Shown: positions 1 to 8,580, numbered from the stretch's first letter. The stretch: DNA of 64,000 bases from Planococcus halotolerans (GCF_003289955.1 NZ_QLZR01000003.1:310001-374000); one strand, 5' to 3'. Numbers and translations are program-made. Notes: generated by a model not told the origin, from the sequence alone.

Positions 1-57
1 GGCAATGAAGATGAAGGCGATAAAAAACAGATGAACGATACAGTGGAATTCAACTGA
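1..57 (+). CDS. C-terminal tail of a gene cut by the window edge
   Basis: An open frame enters from the left edge and stops at TGA 55-57. Only the last 18 residues are visible; they are acidic and polar (GNEDEGDKKQ...) and give no family. A strong terminator begins 15 bases after the stop, which supports this as a real gene end. Confidence 0.6.
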   Translation, partial: GNEDEGDKKQMNDTVEFN

Positions 58-72
58 TCGACGTTTGAGAAA

Positions 73-105
73 ACCTGCAGACATTCAGATGTCTGCGGGT
101 TTTTC
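73..105 (+). terminator. Intrinsic terminator
   Basis: A 12-bp stem (ACCTGCAGACAT with ATGTCTGCGGGT) with a 4-base loop is followed by a T run. It ends the gene entering from the left edge. Confidence 0.85.
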
Positions 106-179
106 TGTTTGTATGGGTTTATTAAAATCAGAAACTCGCTTACAGTTATAGAAAGAATCACTTGCAAAGGATGAAACCG

Positions 180-1133
180 ATGAAAGTATTTGCTTCCCAT
201 GATGAACAGATAACGATATTGCAGAACCGCGGACTGCTGGTGCCGGACAAGGCGGCGGCCCGGCGCATCTTATCGCGCGAGAATTACTATGCGCTGATTG
301 ACGGTTACAAGGAACCGTTTCTGGAACGGGATGAGCGATTGAATCCATACGGCCGAGAGCAGTATCAGGCGGGAACGGAGTTTGGACATATTTACGCGCT
401 ATATCGTTTCGACCGGGAACTGCGGATGCTGATGCTCAATGAATTGCTGAAGTTCGAAAAGAACATCAAGTCGAAAGTGGCGTATCGCTTTTCGGAGAAG
501 TTTAAAGACATGGACTCTTTCCTGGAACCGGCTAATTACAGCGGGGAAACAGATCGCCACCATGAGCGGGACCGCATCATTTCGACACTTTATAATTTGA
601 TCAAGAGCCATAAGAAACGCGACCGTGTGAAATACCCGGCTATCCGCGAATTCTTCGACAAGCACCGAAACGTGCCGTTATGGGTGCTCGTCAATTTCCT
701 GTCGCTAGGGCAAATCACGAATTTCTATTCCGTGATCGATGATGAACTGCGCGAGCGCATTGCGCAGGACTTTGCCGAAGAATTCAGCGAGGAATACGAA
801 CCGCTGCACTTGAAGGCGAGTGAATTGGACGCCTTGCTGCGCATCGCGTTTCCGTACCGCAATAAATCCGCGCATGAAGAAGTGCTGTACCGATACAGGC
901 TGACGCATCCGGAAGAACTCATTGACGTCGATGCGATGCTTCGATTGCCGGGGGGAAGCCTCGGCAAAGGGACGGTTTATTCAATGGTAAGCCTTTTGAG
1001 GCTGGTGCTAGCGAAAGAAGAATACGAAGTGTTTTCGGCGGAATTGGAACGGCTGATGGCGGAACTGAAAGCGGCGCTGCCGGGTCGCGCTTATGGCGTG
1101 GTTATGCGTGATACGGGGTTTCGGGAGAATTGA
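180..1133 (+). CDS. Abi_2 (AbiD/AbiF-type) family protein
   Basis: About 317 residues. The N-terminus (HDEQITILQNRGL, then RENYYALIDGYKEPFL) has the look of the Abi_2 family, first known from lactococcal phage abortive-infection proteins such as AbiD and AbiF. The middle is helical and charged (FDRELRMLMLNELLKFEKNIKSK) and ends in the typical NKSAHEE segment near residue 235. In-frame TTG 162, ATG 171 and ATG 180 are possible starts; 180 is chosen because AAAGG lies 9 bases upstream. It stands alone, with no toxin or restriction partner. Family members are often chromosomal and of unknown role, so phage defence is inferred from the family only. Confidence 0.8.
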   Translation: MKVFASHDEQITILQNRGLLVPDKAAARRILSRENYYALIDGYKEPFLERDERLNPYGREQYQAGTEFGHIYALYRFDRELRMLMLNELLKFEKNIKSKVAYRFSEKFKDMDSFLEPANYSGETDRHHERDRIISTLYNLIKSHKKRDRVKYPAIREFFDKHRNVPLWVLVNFLSLGQITNFYSVIDDELRERIAQDFAEEFSEEYEPLHLKASELDALLRIAFPYRNKSAHEEVLYRYRLTHPEELIDVDAMLRLPGGSLGKGTVYSMVSLLRLVLAKEEYEVFSAELERLMAELKAALPGRAYGVVMRDTGFREN

Positions 1134-1169
1134 GCAGCTGATTTAGGGTCAGTGGAGACTATTTAGGAT

Positions 1170-1322
1170 TCTATGAGCGGTTTTTGGGGTTCTATGATCA
1201 CTTATCGGATTCTATGATCACTCAGCGAGTTCTATGATCACTTAGCGAGTTCTATGATCACTCAGCGAGTTCTATGATCACTTATAAGCATTCTATGATC
1301 ACTTATAAGCATTCTATGATCA
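1170..1322. repeat. Tandem array of 20/21-bp units carrying TGATCA
   Basis: Copies of TCTATGATCA begin at 1191, 1211, 1231, 1251, 1271, 1292 and 1313, with a degenerate one at 1170, so spacing is 20 bp and later 21 bp. The 10 bases between copies alternate among a few variants (CTCAGCGAGT, CTTAGCGAGT, CTTATAAGCA). Each unit holds the palindrome TGATCA. The array fills the space between two convergent genes, upstream of the terminator of the minus-strand gene. Function is not known to me. Confidence 0.9.
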
Positions 1323-1350
1323 TTCGGCACAAATCATCCTAGCAAAATCG

Positions 1351-1386
1351 CTAAAAAGCAGGCCCGCACATCAGCGGAGCCTGCTT
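1351..1386 (-). terminator. Terminator of the minus-strand peptidase gene
   Basis: The stem AAGCAGGC (1357-1364) pairs with GCCTGCTT (1379-1386) and is followed on the minus strand by a T run. Confidence 0.8.
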
Positions 1387-1399
1387 TATTTCTTATCAA

Positions 1400-2944
1400 T
1401 CAACTGGCTTCCGGAAACTCTTCCGCTACTTTTTCATCAATTTTCTCGATGATGGTTTCGTTATAGATCAGTTCCTCTTCCAATAAAATCATATATCCCT
1501 CATAAGGTGATGAGGAGTTGATCAGCTCATAAGCTTCAAGATAGGCTTCCATATCATAATAGCCGAATTCCATATTCTCATCTTCCATGGCGACCACGTC
1601 CGCTTCCCTGACCAACTCCAAAGACACCTCCGGATCGACAAGCAGATAAATTTCCGCAAGCGTCATGAGGTCATCAAGGCGATAGTCGGAATTTCCGTTT
1701 TCAAGACGGTCTTGCATGAAAACGATGGCTTCATCAAATTGATCCTGCATCAAGTAAAGATCAGTCTGCATCCAGGTCAGATGGTTTAAATCCTCTTCCG
1801 ATGCATTTTCCTTCAGTTCGTCTATGATTTTTGCAGCTTCCTCGTATTTCCTTTTTTCCATTGCTTCATAAGCTGCGTCGTATTTCTCCTGCTCCGCTGT
1901 ACTTTCTTCAATCATGCTATCAAGGAAAGTTTTCTGGAATTCGGCAAGTTCCATGCCGGTCGCTTCTTCAAGCATGGCGTAGAATTCACTCGGCATCTTG
2001 GCAGAAAGAAATGTCGGCAATAACTCTTCGCCGTGATCATTGACCAGCGATTCTACGGCTAAAAAGCTTTGGACATATGGATCATAATTGCGTGAATACG
2101 TATTATGGAATGAATAGTCGTAGTCCAGTAATTTGAAATCAGTGACCTCCACATCTTCAAGTACATACCAATCGCTTGTTTCACCAGCCAGATAATCAGC
2201 AACCCCTTCTTCAAACCATAAAGGCAGGCGTGTCTCGGACAGGCCATATTTCTGTGAATACAAATGGCTCTGGTAATGGCTGTATTCATGAAGGAGAATG
2301 ATATCCCATGAATAATCGTCCGGAACCAAATGGATTTCCTGGCTGTAATAATCATAATAGCCCATGGCTTCCTCGTAGCCGGACGCTTTGGATAATGTAT
2401 CAAAATCATCATGGAAGACAATCGTCAAGCCGCCCATTTCTGTATTGCCATAGAAATCGGCGATCCGTGCTTTTTCCTCTTCCAGGAACGCATCGATTTT
2501 ATCAATCTCATTTTTAGTTGAAGCAGTGAAGGAATAAACCACACCGTTTTTCTCGATGCTGCCAATCGTGCTGGAAGTTGAATTGCTGTTCCAAAGAGAC
2601 GAAGCCAGCATCTGCGTCTTTTCGGCAGCTGAAAAATTCTTTGTAAGCTCTTTGGCTTCCAAAAAAGAATTGGCGACAGCGAACAGGCCGATCGCCGAAC
2701 TTAGGTACACAGTCAAAATTAATAGGGCAGCGACTTCCATCCGGCTTTTGAGCCATATTTTTTCAAGCTGCCCACTTTCAAGTCCATAAAGGCTGAATGC
2801 GAGTCCAGCTACACAAAGCACCAGCAGCATGAACGATATAAGAATGCCTGAAACAAGTCCCTGGCTGAATATGAGCCAATAGCTCCCGATGCTGAATCCA
2901 AGAAATAAAACAGACAAAATTACTACTTTCCGCAATACTTTCAT
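1400..2944 (-). CDS. Membrane-anchored zinc metallopeptidase (peptidase MA-like)
   Basis: About 514 residues. Three hydrophobic segments fill roughly residues 5-100, then a soluble domain carries the gluzincin signature HEYSH (ILLHEYSHYQSH) followed by WFEEGVADYLAGE, whose Glu would be the third zinc ligand. The C-terminal third is helical with a TPR-like look (YEEAAKIIDELKEN, FDEAIVFMQDRLENG). It is probably a cell-surface protease of unknown substrate. GTG 2956 is in frame, but GGAGGG sits 4 bases before ATG 2944, which is taken as the start. It is monocistronic. Peptidase fold is fairly sure; activity and topology are inferred. Confidence 0.82.
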   Translation of the reverse strand: MKVLRKVVILSVLFLGFSIGSYWLIFSQGLVSGILISFMLLVLCVAGLAFSLYGLESGQLEKIWLKSRMEVAALLILTVYLSSAIGLFAVANSFLEAKELTKNFSAAEKTQMLASSLWNSNSTSSTIGSIEKNGVVYSFTASTKNEIDKIDAFLEEEKARIADFYGNTEMGGLTIVFHDDFDTLSKASGYEEAMGYYDYYSQEIHLVPDDYSWDIILLHEYSHYQSHLYSQKYGLSETRLPLWFEEGVADYLAGETSDWYVLEDVEVTDFKLLDYDYSFHNTYSRNYDPYVQSFLAVESLVNDHGEELLPTFLSAKMPSEFYAMLEEATGMELAEFQKTFLDSMIEESTAEQEKYDAAYEAMEKRKYEEAAKIIDELKENASEEDLNHLTWMQTDLYLMQDQFDEAIVFMQDRLENGNSDYRLDDLMTLAEIYLLVDPEVSLELVREADVVAMEDENMEFGYYDMEAYLEAYELINSSSPYEGYMILLEEELIYNETIIEKIDEKVAEEFPEAS

Positions 2945-3297
2945 ATTTCCCTCCACTATCCATCTGATTTGATTGAAGTCGTATTCTGCCGATTGAAAAA
3001 AGAGGAGTGTTTCGCTGGATTCAGCTTTGACTTGTATTTTTCGCCTCGGGTATCACCTTTCAAGTTGTTTTTAACGATAAACTACTTAGAAGTTTTCTAT
3101 ATATTAACATTTAAAAGTCCTGGAATATATCTAATTTTCATGTGAAGATAGTCCTTATTTGAAAAATGATTAAGTTAAAAGTGAAATGGAATTCATTTAC
3201 AAAGAAATTGACTCTGTCGATCAACCGCTGTGATAAAGTTAAGGGAATAAGATACTATCGGTAAAAATTTATAAAACTGAGAAATGGAGGAGAAGCA
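2945..3297. other. AT-rich divergent intergenic region
   Basis: These 353 bases separate the minus-strand peptidase from the plus-strand nucleotidyltransferase. The only signal I can support is a candidate promoter near 3209-3237. No open frame with a ribosome-binding site and no stable hairpin was noticed. Confidence 0.6.
3209..3237 (+). promoter_or_regulatory. Candidate sigma-A promoter
   Basis: TTGACT at 3209-3214 and GATAAA at 3232-3237 are 17 bases apart, about 60 bases before the ATG of the nucleotidyltransferase. The -10 is imperfect. Confidence 0.45.
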
Positions 3298-4140
3298 ATG
3301 GCAGATTTGAAGATACTGGCTGAGCAGCTTGCGCGACTATATGCAGAAAATCCGAAAGTGGATGGAGTGCTGCTTGGCGGATCCGTTTCACGGGGATGGC
3401 AGGATCGTTATTCGGATATTGAATTACTGGTTTTCTGGAATGAACCGCCAGCAGATGAAGAAAGAAAAACACCCATAAACAAATCCAAAGGGACCGTCCT
3501 TGATTTTCATCCTTATGAAGATGAAGAATGGTCCGAAACTTATATTACAGAAGGGGTAAAGCTCGAAATCAGCAATTTCCTGACTGCAACCATCCAGCGG
3601 TCTATCACTGACACAGTCGAGCTTTTTGATACCAATCCTGAAACGCAATGCATTGCGGCTGCAATCCAATATGGATCACCGCTCACAGGTGAATCGTTGA
3701 TCAATGGAATGAAGCGCAGGGGCCATGATTATCCGGATGGTCTGAGAAGAGCAGTGATTAGAGCAAACGTCAACTTTGGCAGTCGCTGGAGCAATAGGGA
3801 AGCTTTGCTTTACCGGAAAGACTTGCTGATGCTCCATAGGGTAATGGCTGATGCAGAAACAAAAATCATGTCGATTTTATTCGCGTTGAATCGTCAATAC
3901 ATTGTGCACCCAGGTTTTAAATGGCAGCGGAATTCACTGGAGGGAATGGCCATTAAACCGGAAAACATAGAAGGCCGTATGGAATCCGTTTTTCTTGGAA
4001 ATCCGCAGGACGCGATAAAAATATTGGAAGAAATCATTCGCGAAGTTTTCATCCTTATCGGGAAGGAAATCCCTGACATGGATTTATCTGAGGCAATAAT
4101 ACAGACAGGGCGGGTGAGGCCGCGAAACGATAGTCGATGA
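3298..4140 (+). CDS. Nucleotidyltransferase-domain protein (DUF4037-like)
   Basis: 280 residues. Residues 26-44 carry the polymerase-beta-type nucleotidyltransferase signature GGSVSRGWQDRYSDIEL, the GS...DxE/D pattern that binds metal and nucleotide. The rest is helical, as in DUF4037 or aminoglycoside-adenylyltransferase relatives. The acceptor is unknown; antibiotic modification is possible but unsupported. The start has GGAGG 7 bases upstream. The SDR gene follows after 28 bases with its own GAGGAGG, so the two may be co-transcribed. Confidence 0.75.
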   Translation: MADLKILAEQLARLYAENPKVDGVLLGGSVSRGWQDRYSDIELLVFWNEPPADEERKTPINKSKGTVLDFHPYEDEEWSETYITEGVKLEISNFLTATIQRSITDTVELFDTNPETQCIAAAIQYGSPLTGESLINGMKRRGHDYPDGLRRAVIRANVNFGSRWSNREALLYRKDLLMLHRVMADAETKIMSILFALNRQYIVHPGFKWQRNSLEGMAIKPENIEGRMESVFLGNPQDAIKILEEIIREVFILIGKEIPDMDLSEAIIQTGRVRPRNDSR

Positions 4141-4168
4141 AGTAAAAAGATTTGAGGAGGAAAATGGA

Positions 4169-4942
4169 ATGGGCCTATTAAATGGCAAGCTTGCCATCGT
4201 GACAGGTGCCAGTCGCCTGAACGGCATCGGAGCTGCAATCTGCAAGGAACTGGCGGAGAACGGCTGCAATATCTTTTTCACTTATTGGACAGCGTATGAT
4301 AATAGCATGCCCTGGAAAATTGAATCGGACGAACCGGCCAGGTTGAAAGAGGAATTGGAGAGTTTCGGCGTGAAAGTGGCGTCTTTGGAAGTGGATCTGT
4401 CACAAACGGCAGAACTGGAATCATTGCTTAAACAGGTGGAAAGCGAGAGCGGTCAAGCTGATATATTGGTGAACAACGCTGCCTATTCTACGGGTACCGG
4501 CTATTCCACTTTGACCATCGAAGAACTGGATCGGCATTACCGGGTGAATGTGCGTGCCACGACTATGCTGAGCATCGGTTTTGCCAAGCGCTTTACAAAA
4601 AAATCCGGCGGACGGATTATCAACCTCACGTCAGGGCAGTCCAAAGGCCCGATGCCGGGAGAACTGGCTTACGCCACGACTAAAGGAGCGGTGGATGCTT
4701 TGACAATCACTTTGTCAGCGGAAGTTGCAACGCTTGGAATCACCGTCAATGCGGTGAATCCCGGTCCGACCGACAGCGGATGGATGACACCAGAAATACA
4801 AGATGCACTGCAGCCGCGGTTCCCATTCGGACGTCCAGGTGAACAGAAGGACGCGGCGAAATTAGTGAAATTCCTGGCAAGTGACGATGCCGCATGGATT
4901 ACGGGTCAGATCATCCATTCGGAAGGCGGGTTTGTGCGGTAG
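4169..4942 (+). CDS. SDR family oxidoreductase
   Basis: 257 residues, normal length for a classical SDR. The NAD(P) motif TGASRLNGIG is near residue 13, NNAA near 95, the catalytic Ser in NLTSGQSKG near 150, and YATTK carries the catalytic Tyr and Lys near 167. The C-terminus ITGQIIHSEGGFVR is FabG-like. The insertion in the glycine motif (SRLNGIG rather than SRGIG) is typical of a subgroup often annotated as 3-oxoacyl-ACP reductase-like. Substrate unknown. GAGGAGG lies 9 bases before the ATG; the nearer ATG in another frame stops after five codons. Confidence 0.85.
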   Translation: MGLLNGKLAIVTGASRLNGIGAAICKELAENGCNIFFTYWTAYDNSMPWKIESDEPARLKEELESFGVKVASLEVDLSQTAELESLLKQVESESGQADILVNNAAYSTGTGYSTLTIEELDRHYRVNVRATTMLSIGFAKRFTKKSGGRIINLTSGQSKGPMPGELAYATTKGAVDALTITLSAEVATLGITVNAVNPGPTDSGWMTPEIQDALQPRFPFGRPGEQKDAAKLVKFLASDDAAWITGQIIHSEGGFVR

Positions 4943-5020
4943 TCGGGAACTCATTCAGAAATGGGTGGGCATTGGATATAATAAGAAGCAAATGGCTTGT
5001 TTGAAAACGGAGGAAGTTCC

Positions 5021-5899
5021 ATGGGAAATTTTCAATTGATTTTTGATTATAGTTCGAATGCGAAATACAGGAATAGTTTTAACGAGCTTTCGAAACAGGT
5101 ATTCGGGCTTGATTTCAGCAAATGGATCGAAGCAGGGTGTTGGAATGAGGATTACATTTGTTATTCCTATATTGACGGTGATCGGGTTGTCGCCAATGTA
5201 TCCGTTAATAAGATGAGTCTCATTCTCAAAGGCAAAAATGTACAAGCGGTTCAATTGGGAACCGTGATGACTCATCCTGATTACCGGAAGCAGGGGTTGG
5301 CTGCTGAGCTGATGGAAATCGTCATTGCGAAATATGAAAAAGAATGCGATTTTATCTATCTTTTTGCAAATGATTCCGTATTGGAATTTTATCCGAAGTT
5401 TGGCTTTAATGCAGTAGAGGAGAGTCGCTTTGCAATGAAGCGGACTGCTTGGGAGTCAGCAGGAGATTATACTCTCCGAAAACTCGACGTAGAGAAAGAT
5501 TTTGCCTTGTTAAAGGATTTTGCAGAGAAAAGAGTACCTGTCTCTACAGTATTAGGGATAAGAAACAATTCACACCTGCTGTGTTTCCACTTCCTGCTGG
5601 CATTTCCGGACTATCTTTATTATGTGGAGGAGATGAATCTGATTGTGATTTTTGAAGAAACGGATGGTCAGCACCATGTCTATGACATAATCTCGAAAAG
5701 CGCAGTTGATGTAGATACCGTTCTCCAAAAGATTGTTTCGGAAGGGACGGAAAATATTCATCTTCATTTTACGCCCGAGTTTCAGAATGATGAAATTTAT
5801 ACTAATGAAAAAAGCACTGCAAGCGACAGATTGTTTATTCGGCAGGCATTGTTCGATTTTCCACGATATTTTGCATTCCCGATGACGTCTCATTCATAA
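5021..5899 (+). CDS. GNAT family N-acetyltransferase (Eis-like two-domain form)
   Basis: About 292 residues. The acetyl-CoA loop is visible in QLGTVMTHPDYRKQGLAAELM, near residues 75-95, followed by the GNAT beta-strand segment FYPKFGF. The length and the C-terminal extension suggest an Eis-like protein with a second acyltransferase-like or SCP2-like region. Substrate unknown. TTG 4997 is in frame, but CGGAGGAAG before ATG 5021 decides the start. The gene ends at a terminator shared with the convergent isochorismatase gene. Confidence 0.8.
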   Translation: MGNFQLIFDYSSNAKYRNSFNELSKQVFGLDFSKWIEAGCWNEDYICYSYIDGDRVVANVSVNKMSLILKGKNVQAVQLGTVMTHPDYRKQGLAAELMEIVIAKYEKECDFIYLFANDSVLEFYPKFGFNAVEESRFAMKRTAWESAGDYTLRKLDVEKDFALLKDFAEKRVPVSTVLGIRNNSHLLCFHFLLAFPDYLYYVEEMNLIVIFEETDGQHHVYDIISKSAVDVDTVLQKIVSEGTENIHLHFTPEFQNDEIYTNEKSTASDRLFIRQALFDFPRYFAFPMTSHS

Positions 5900-5906
5900 A
5901 ACGAAA

Positions 5907-5939
5907 AAGGAAAGCGCCGATATAACAGGTGCTTTCCTT
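5907..5939. terminator. Bidirectional terminator between convergent genes
   Basis: AAGGAAAGCGCC pairs with GGTGCTTTCCTT with one G-T pair; A and T runs flank the stem, so it can serve both the acetyltransferase and the isochorismatase-like gene. Confidence 0.8.
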
Positions 5940-5951
5940 CTTCAATAAAAT

Positions 5952-6470
5952 TCATAACGGAAATTTAATGTCTAGGGTCTCACGCAATTCAGCGAAATCG
6001 CTCAGCAGCTCATTATGGTGGCTGATAATCTGCTCAGCGCTCATCGTGTCTGAATCCCATGTGCCGTGGGCATCTTTCGCGAGCGTCACATTGAATCCGT
6101 GTTTGCTGGCGCTTTGAGTAGTTGCGTCTATGCAATACTCAGTCTGGTTGCCGGCAATGACGAGATTCTGTATCCCCAGGTTTTTCAACTGCTCCAGCAA
6201 TGCTGTTTCGTTGAATGAGTCCGGCGATTTTTTCTGGATGATTGCGTCTCCTGTTTCCGGCTGGATCGCCTTATGAATTTGCCAGAAATCTGTGCCTTCC
6301 ACAAGACCTGCATCGTTATGCTGCACATAAATAACGGGCACGTCTGCTGAACGCGCTTTTTGGATCAGCGTTTGCAAATTCTCCAGCAATTTATCACTTT
6401 CATGGACGGGGTTGGCAGGTTCAAACATTTCGTTTTGGGCATCGATGATCAGCAAGGCCGTATTCGGCAT
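5952..6470 (-). CDS. Isochorismatase-like cysteine hydrolase
   Basis: 172 residues. The fold's triad is visible: Asp10 in ALLIIDAQNEM, Lys80/81 in IIQKKSPDSF and the nucleophile Cys113 in QTEYCIDAT. Family members hydrolyse amides or vinyl ethers (nicotinamidase, isochorismatase, N-carbamoylsarcosine amidase, YecD/YwoC types); the exact substrate cannot be told. GAGGAG precedes the ATG. Its 5' region lies back to back with the TPP-riboswitch leader of lipM. Confidence 0.85.
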   Translation of the reverse strand: MPNTALLIIDAQNEMFEPANPVHESDKLLENLQTLIQKARSADVPVIYVQHNDAGLVEGTDFWQIHKAIQPETGDAIIQKKSPDSFNETALLEQLKNLGIQNLVIAGNQTEYCIDATTQSASKHGFNVTLAKDAHGTWDSDTMSAEQIISHHNELLSDFAELRETLDIKFPL

Positions 6471-6606
6471 AGGACCGTCTCCTCTTCATATACTGTTTTT
6501 GTTTTATTCGACAGCCGCGTTTCAATACCTTCTTGAACAATGACAATAAAAAAGAGGTTTGTTTTTCTGTTACCTTGTGATAGGATTTGGTTAACAACTA
6601 AATTTT

Positions 6607-6694
6607 GCACTGGGGGAGCCGCTTTTTGGGCTGAGACAAGCATTGCTTGGACCCTTTGAACCTGATCTGGATTATGCCGGCGGAGGGAAGTGGC
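6607..6694 (+). ncRNA. TPP riboswitch (THI element) aptamer
   Basis: The aptamer core is intact: GGGGAGCC (6613-6620), CTGAGA (6631-6636), ACCC (6651-6654), then TTTGAACCTGATCTGGAT and TGCCGGCGGAGGGAAG up to 6690. The closing P1 helix can form between GCACT (6607-6611) and AGTGGC (6689-6694), and P2 between GGG/GCC and GGC/CCC. AGTGG of P1 can alternatively pair with CCACT (6719-6723), with TGCAT/ATGCA stacked inside, which is the sort of exclusive pairing a switch needs. An intrinsic terminator follows at 6727-6764. The next gene is lipM, not a thiamin gene. A weak promoter candidate is TTGTTT (6559) with TAGGAT (6581). Confidence 0.93.
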
Positions 6695-6726
6695 AACTGC
6701 ATACTTATTGTGATGCAACCACTCTG

Positions 6727-6764
6727 CACTGCTGTCCATTTCTATGGAAGCTGTGTATTTTTTT
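6727..6764 (+). terminator. Riboswitch expression-platform terminator
   Basis: An imperfect stem (CAC-T-GCT-TCCAT with ATGGA-AGC-T-GTG, loop TTCT) is followed by TA and seven T. It lies between the TPP aptamer and the ribosome-binding site of lipM, so premature termination is the likely mode of control. Confidence 0.75.
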
Positions 6765-6786
6765 GTGCAAAAAAGGGGGAGAAGCG

Positions 6787-7611
6787 ATGGGAGAAACATG
6801 GGGATTTATCGATTCAGGCCATAACAGCCCAGCGTTCAATATGGCTTTGGATGAGTTGATGCTGGAATGGCTAAGCAAAGGGGAAATCGGTCCCACCATC
6901 CGATTTTACGGCTGGTCACCTGCGGGCATTTCAATCGGCCGTTTTCAGGATGCCGATAAAAAAATCGACTTTCAGCAGGCATCAGCCTACGGAGCGAAAA
7001 TCGTCCGCAGGCAGACGGGCGGACGCGCTGTGCTGCATGATCAGGAATTGACATACAGTGTAGTGGTTCCGGAAACTCATCCGGCCATGCCGCGTTCTGT
7101 AAAGGAAGCTTATCTAGTCATTTCAAAAGGTTTATTGGAAGGCTTCAGGGAACTTGGAATCGACGCAGAATTTGCGATACCGGAAACATCGATTGAAAAG
7201 ACGGAGTCGGCGGTCTGCTTCGATAAATCTTCCTGGTACGAACTGCTGGTTGATGGCAAAAAAGCAGCAGGCAGTGCCCAAATGAGAAGAAAAGGCATGA
7301 TATTACAGCATGGTTCGATTCCGATTGAAATTGACAGCGTGAAGTTATTCGATTTATTCAGTTATCCTTCACCTGGAATAAAACAGCGCGCAAGGGATGC
7401 TTTCAAAGATAAGGCCATATCCATCAACGCGGCGACTGGTCAATCGTTTGATTTTGACAGAGTGAAGGGTGCTTTCAAAAAGGGATTCGAACAAGGGCTC
7501 GGCATTAAATTGGAACCGCTTATGCTGTCGGAGGCGAGGTTGCTGGAAATCAGCCAATTAGCGGAAACGAAGTATAAAAATCTTGATTGGAGTCACTCAA
7601 CTGAAAAATAG
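6787..7611 (+). CDS. lipM: Octanoyltransferase LipM
   Basis: 274 residues. It closely follows Bacillus LipM from memory: ETWGFIDSGHNSPAFNMALDE at the start, RRQTGGRAVLHDQELTYSV near 74-92, the acyl-thioester cysteine Cys144 in SAVCFDKSSWYEL, and the lysine in KKAAGSAQ near 159. LipM transfers octanoate from acyl carrier protein to GcvH, the first step of lipoyl assembly. A lipoate-protein ligase is the alternative, but the Cys and its context favour LipM. The frame extends upstream to 6643 through the riboswitch; AAGGGGGAG before ATG 6787 sets the start. lipA follows after 11 bases, forming an operon under a TPP riboswitch. Confidence 0.9.
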   Translation: MGETWGFIDSGHNSPAFNMALDELMLEWLSKGEIGPTIRFYGWSPAGISIGRFQDADKKIDFQQASAYGAKIVRRQTGGRAVLHDQELTYSVVVPETHPAMPRSVKEAYLVISKGLLEGFRELGIDAEFAIPETSIEKTESAVCFDKSSWYELLVDGKKAAGSAQMRRKGMILQHGSIPIEIDSVKLFDLFSYPSPGIKQRARDAFKDKAISINAATGQSFDFDRVKGAFKKGFEQGLGIKLEPLMLSEARLLEISQLAETKYKNLDWSHSTEK

Positions 7612-7622
7612 GAGGAGTTTAA

Positions 7623-8567
7623 ATGTCAAAACAAGAAGAATATATACGGAAACCGGATTGGCTGAAGGTGAAAATCAACACGAACGAATCGTTTACCGGG
7701 CTCAAGAAATTGATGCGGGAGAAAAAGCTGAACACGGTGTGTGAAGAAGCGAGATGCCCGAATATCCACGAGTGCTGGAGTGAACGCAAAACCGCTACCT
7801 TCATGATTCTTGGAGATACCTGCACGAGAGGATGCCGGTTCTGTGCAGTCAAAACAGGTTTGCCGAATGAACTTGATCTGGGCGAACCGGAACGCGTAGC
7901 GGAATCTGTAGAAATTATGGGCTTGAAGCATGTCGTGGTGACAGCAGTTGCCCGGGATGACCTGAATGACGGGGGCGCAGCTGTTTTTGCGGAGACGGTA
8001 CGGGCCATCCGAAGAAGGATGCCGGCAACGACAGTGGAAATTCTGCCTTCTGATATGAAAGGCGATTACGAAAGTCTCCACACGTTGATGGACAGTGCGC
8101 CGGATATTTTCAACCATAATATTGAAACCGTCAGACGCCTGACGAAGCGGGTGCGTGCCCGGGCGATGTATGACCGGTCTCTGCAATTGCTGGAGCGGGT
8201 TAAAGAAATTGCGCCGAACACACCGACGAAATCGAGCATCATGGTCGGGCTTGGTGAAACGAAGGAAGAAATCATTGAAACGATGGATGATCTGCGTGCG
8301 CACAATGTTGATATCATGGCGATCGGCCAGTATCTGCAGCCGACCAAGAAACATTTGAATGTGGAACGCTATTACCATCCGGATGAATTCGCGGAGCTGA
8401 AAGAAATTGCTTTGTCGAAAGGCTTCAGCCATTGCGAAGCAGGGCCGATGGTACGTTCATCCTATCATGCGGACGAACAGGTCAATGCGACCTCGGCACA
8501 GCGCCGCATCAATTACATGAAAGGCTACGAGTCGCAAGGCAAGAAGCTGGAAGTGGAATCTTTTTAA
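7623..8567 (+). CDS. lipA: Lipoyl synthase
   Basis: 314 residues. The auxiliary-cluster cysteines are C40, C45 and C51 ([13 protein letters not shown]) and the radical-SAM triad is C67, C71, C74 (CTRGCRFC), both diagnostic of Lip[10 protein letters not shown] near the C-terminus carries the Ser that ligates the auxiliary cluster. It inserts two sulfurs at C6 and C8 of octanoyl-GcvH or E2 domains. TAGGAGGAG precedes the ATG. Lying 11 bases behind lipM, it is read with it and should share TPP-riboswitch control. A terminator follows at once. Confidence 0.97.
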   Translation: MSKQEEYIRKPDWLKVKINTNESFTGLKKLMREKKLNTVCEEARCPNIHECWSERKTATFMILGDTCTRGCRFCAVKTGLPNELDLGEPERVAESVEIMGLKHVVVTAVARDDLNDGGAAVFAETVRAIRRRMPATTVEILPSDMKGDYESLHTLMDSAPDIFNHNIETVRRLTKRVRARAMYDRSLQLLERVKEIAPNTPTKSSIMVGLGETKEEIIETMDDLRAHNVDIMAIGQYLQPTKKHLNVERYYHPDEFAELKEIALSKGFSHCEAGPMVRSSYHADEQVNATSAQRRINYMKGYESQGKKLEVESF

Positions 8568-8580
8568 GTTATAATGTGAC

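Noticed and set aside
180..1133. Defence island around the Abi_2 gene
   Set aside because: Neighbours are ordinary metabolic or surface genes; no restriction, toxin-antitoxin or phage genes were found nearby.
1170..1322. CRISPR array at the regularly spaced repeats
   Set aside because: Repeat and linker are about 10 bases each and the linkers themselves recur; there are no unique spacers of 30 bases or so and no cas genes. The same holds for 8626-8720.
7626..8432. 268-codon minus-strand frame inside lipA
   Set aside because: Antisense shadow of a gene with all radical-SAM cysteines; no ribosome-binding site.
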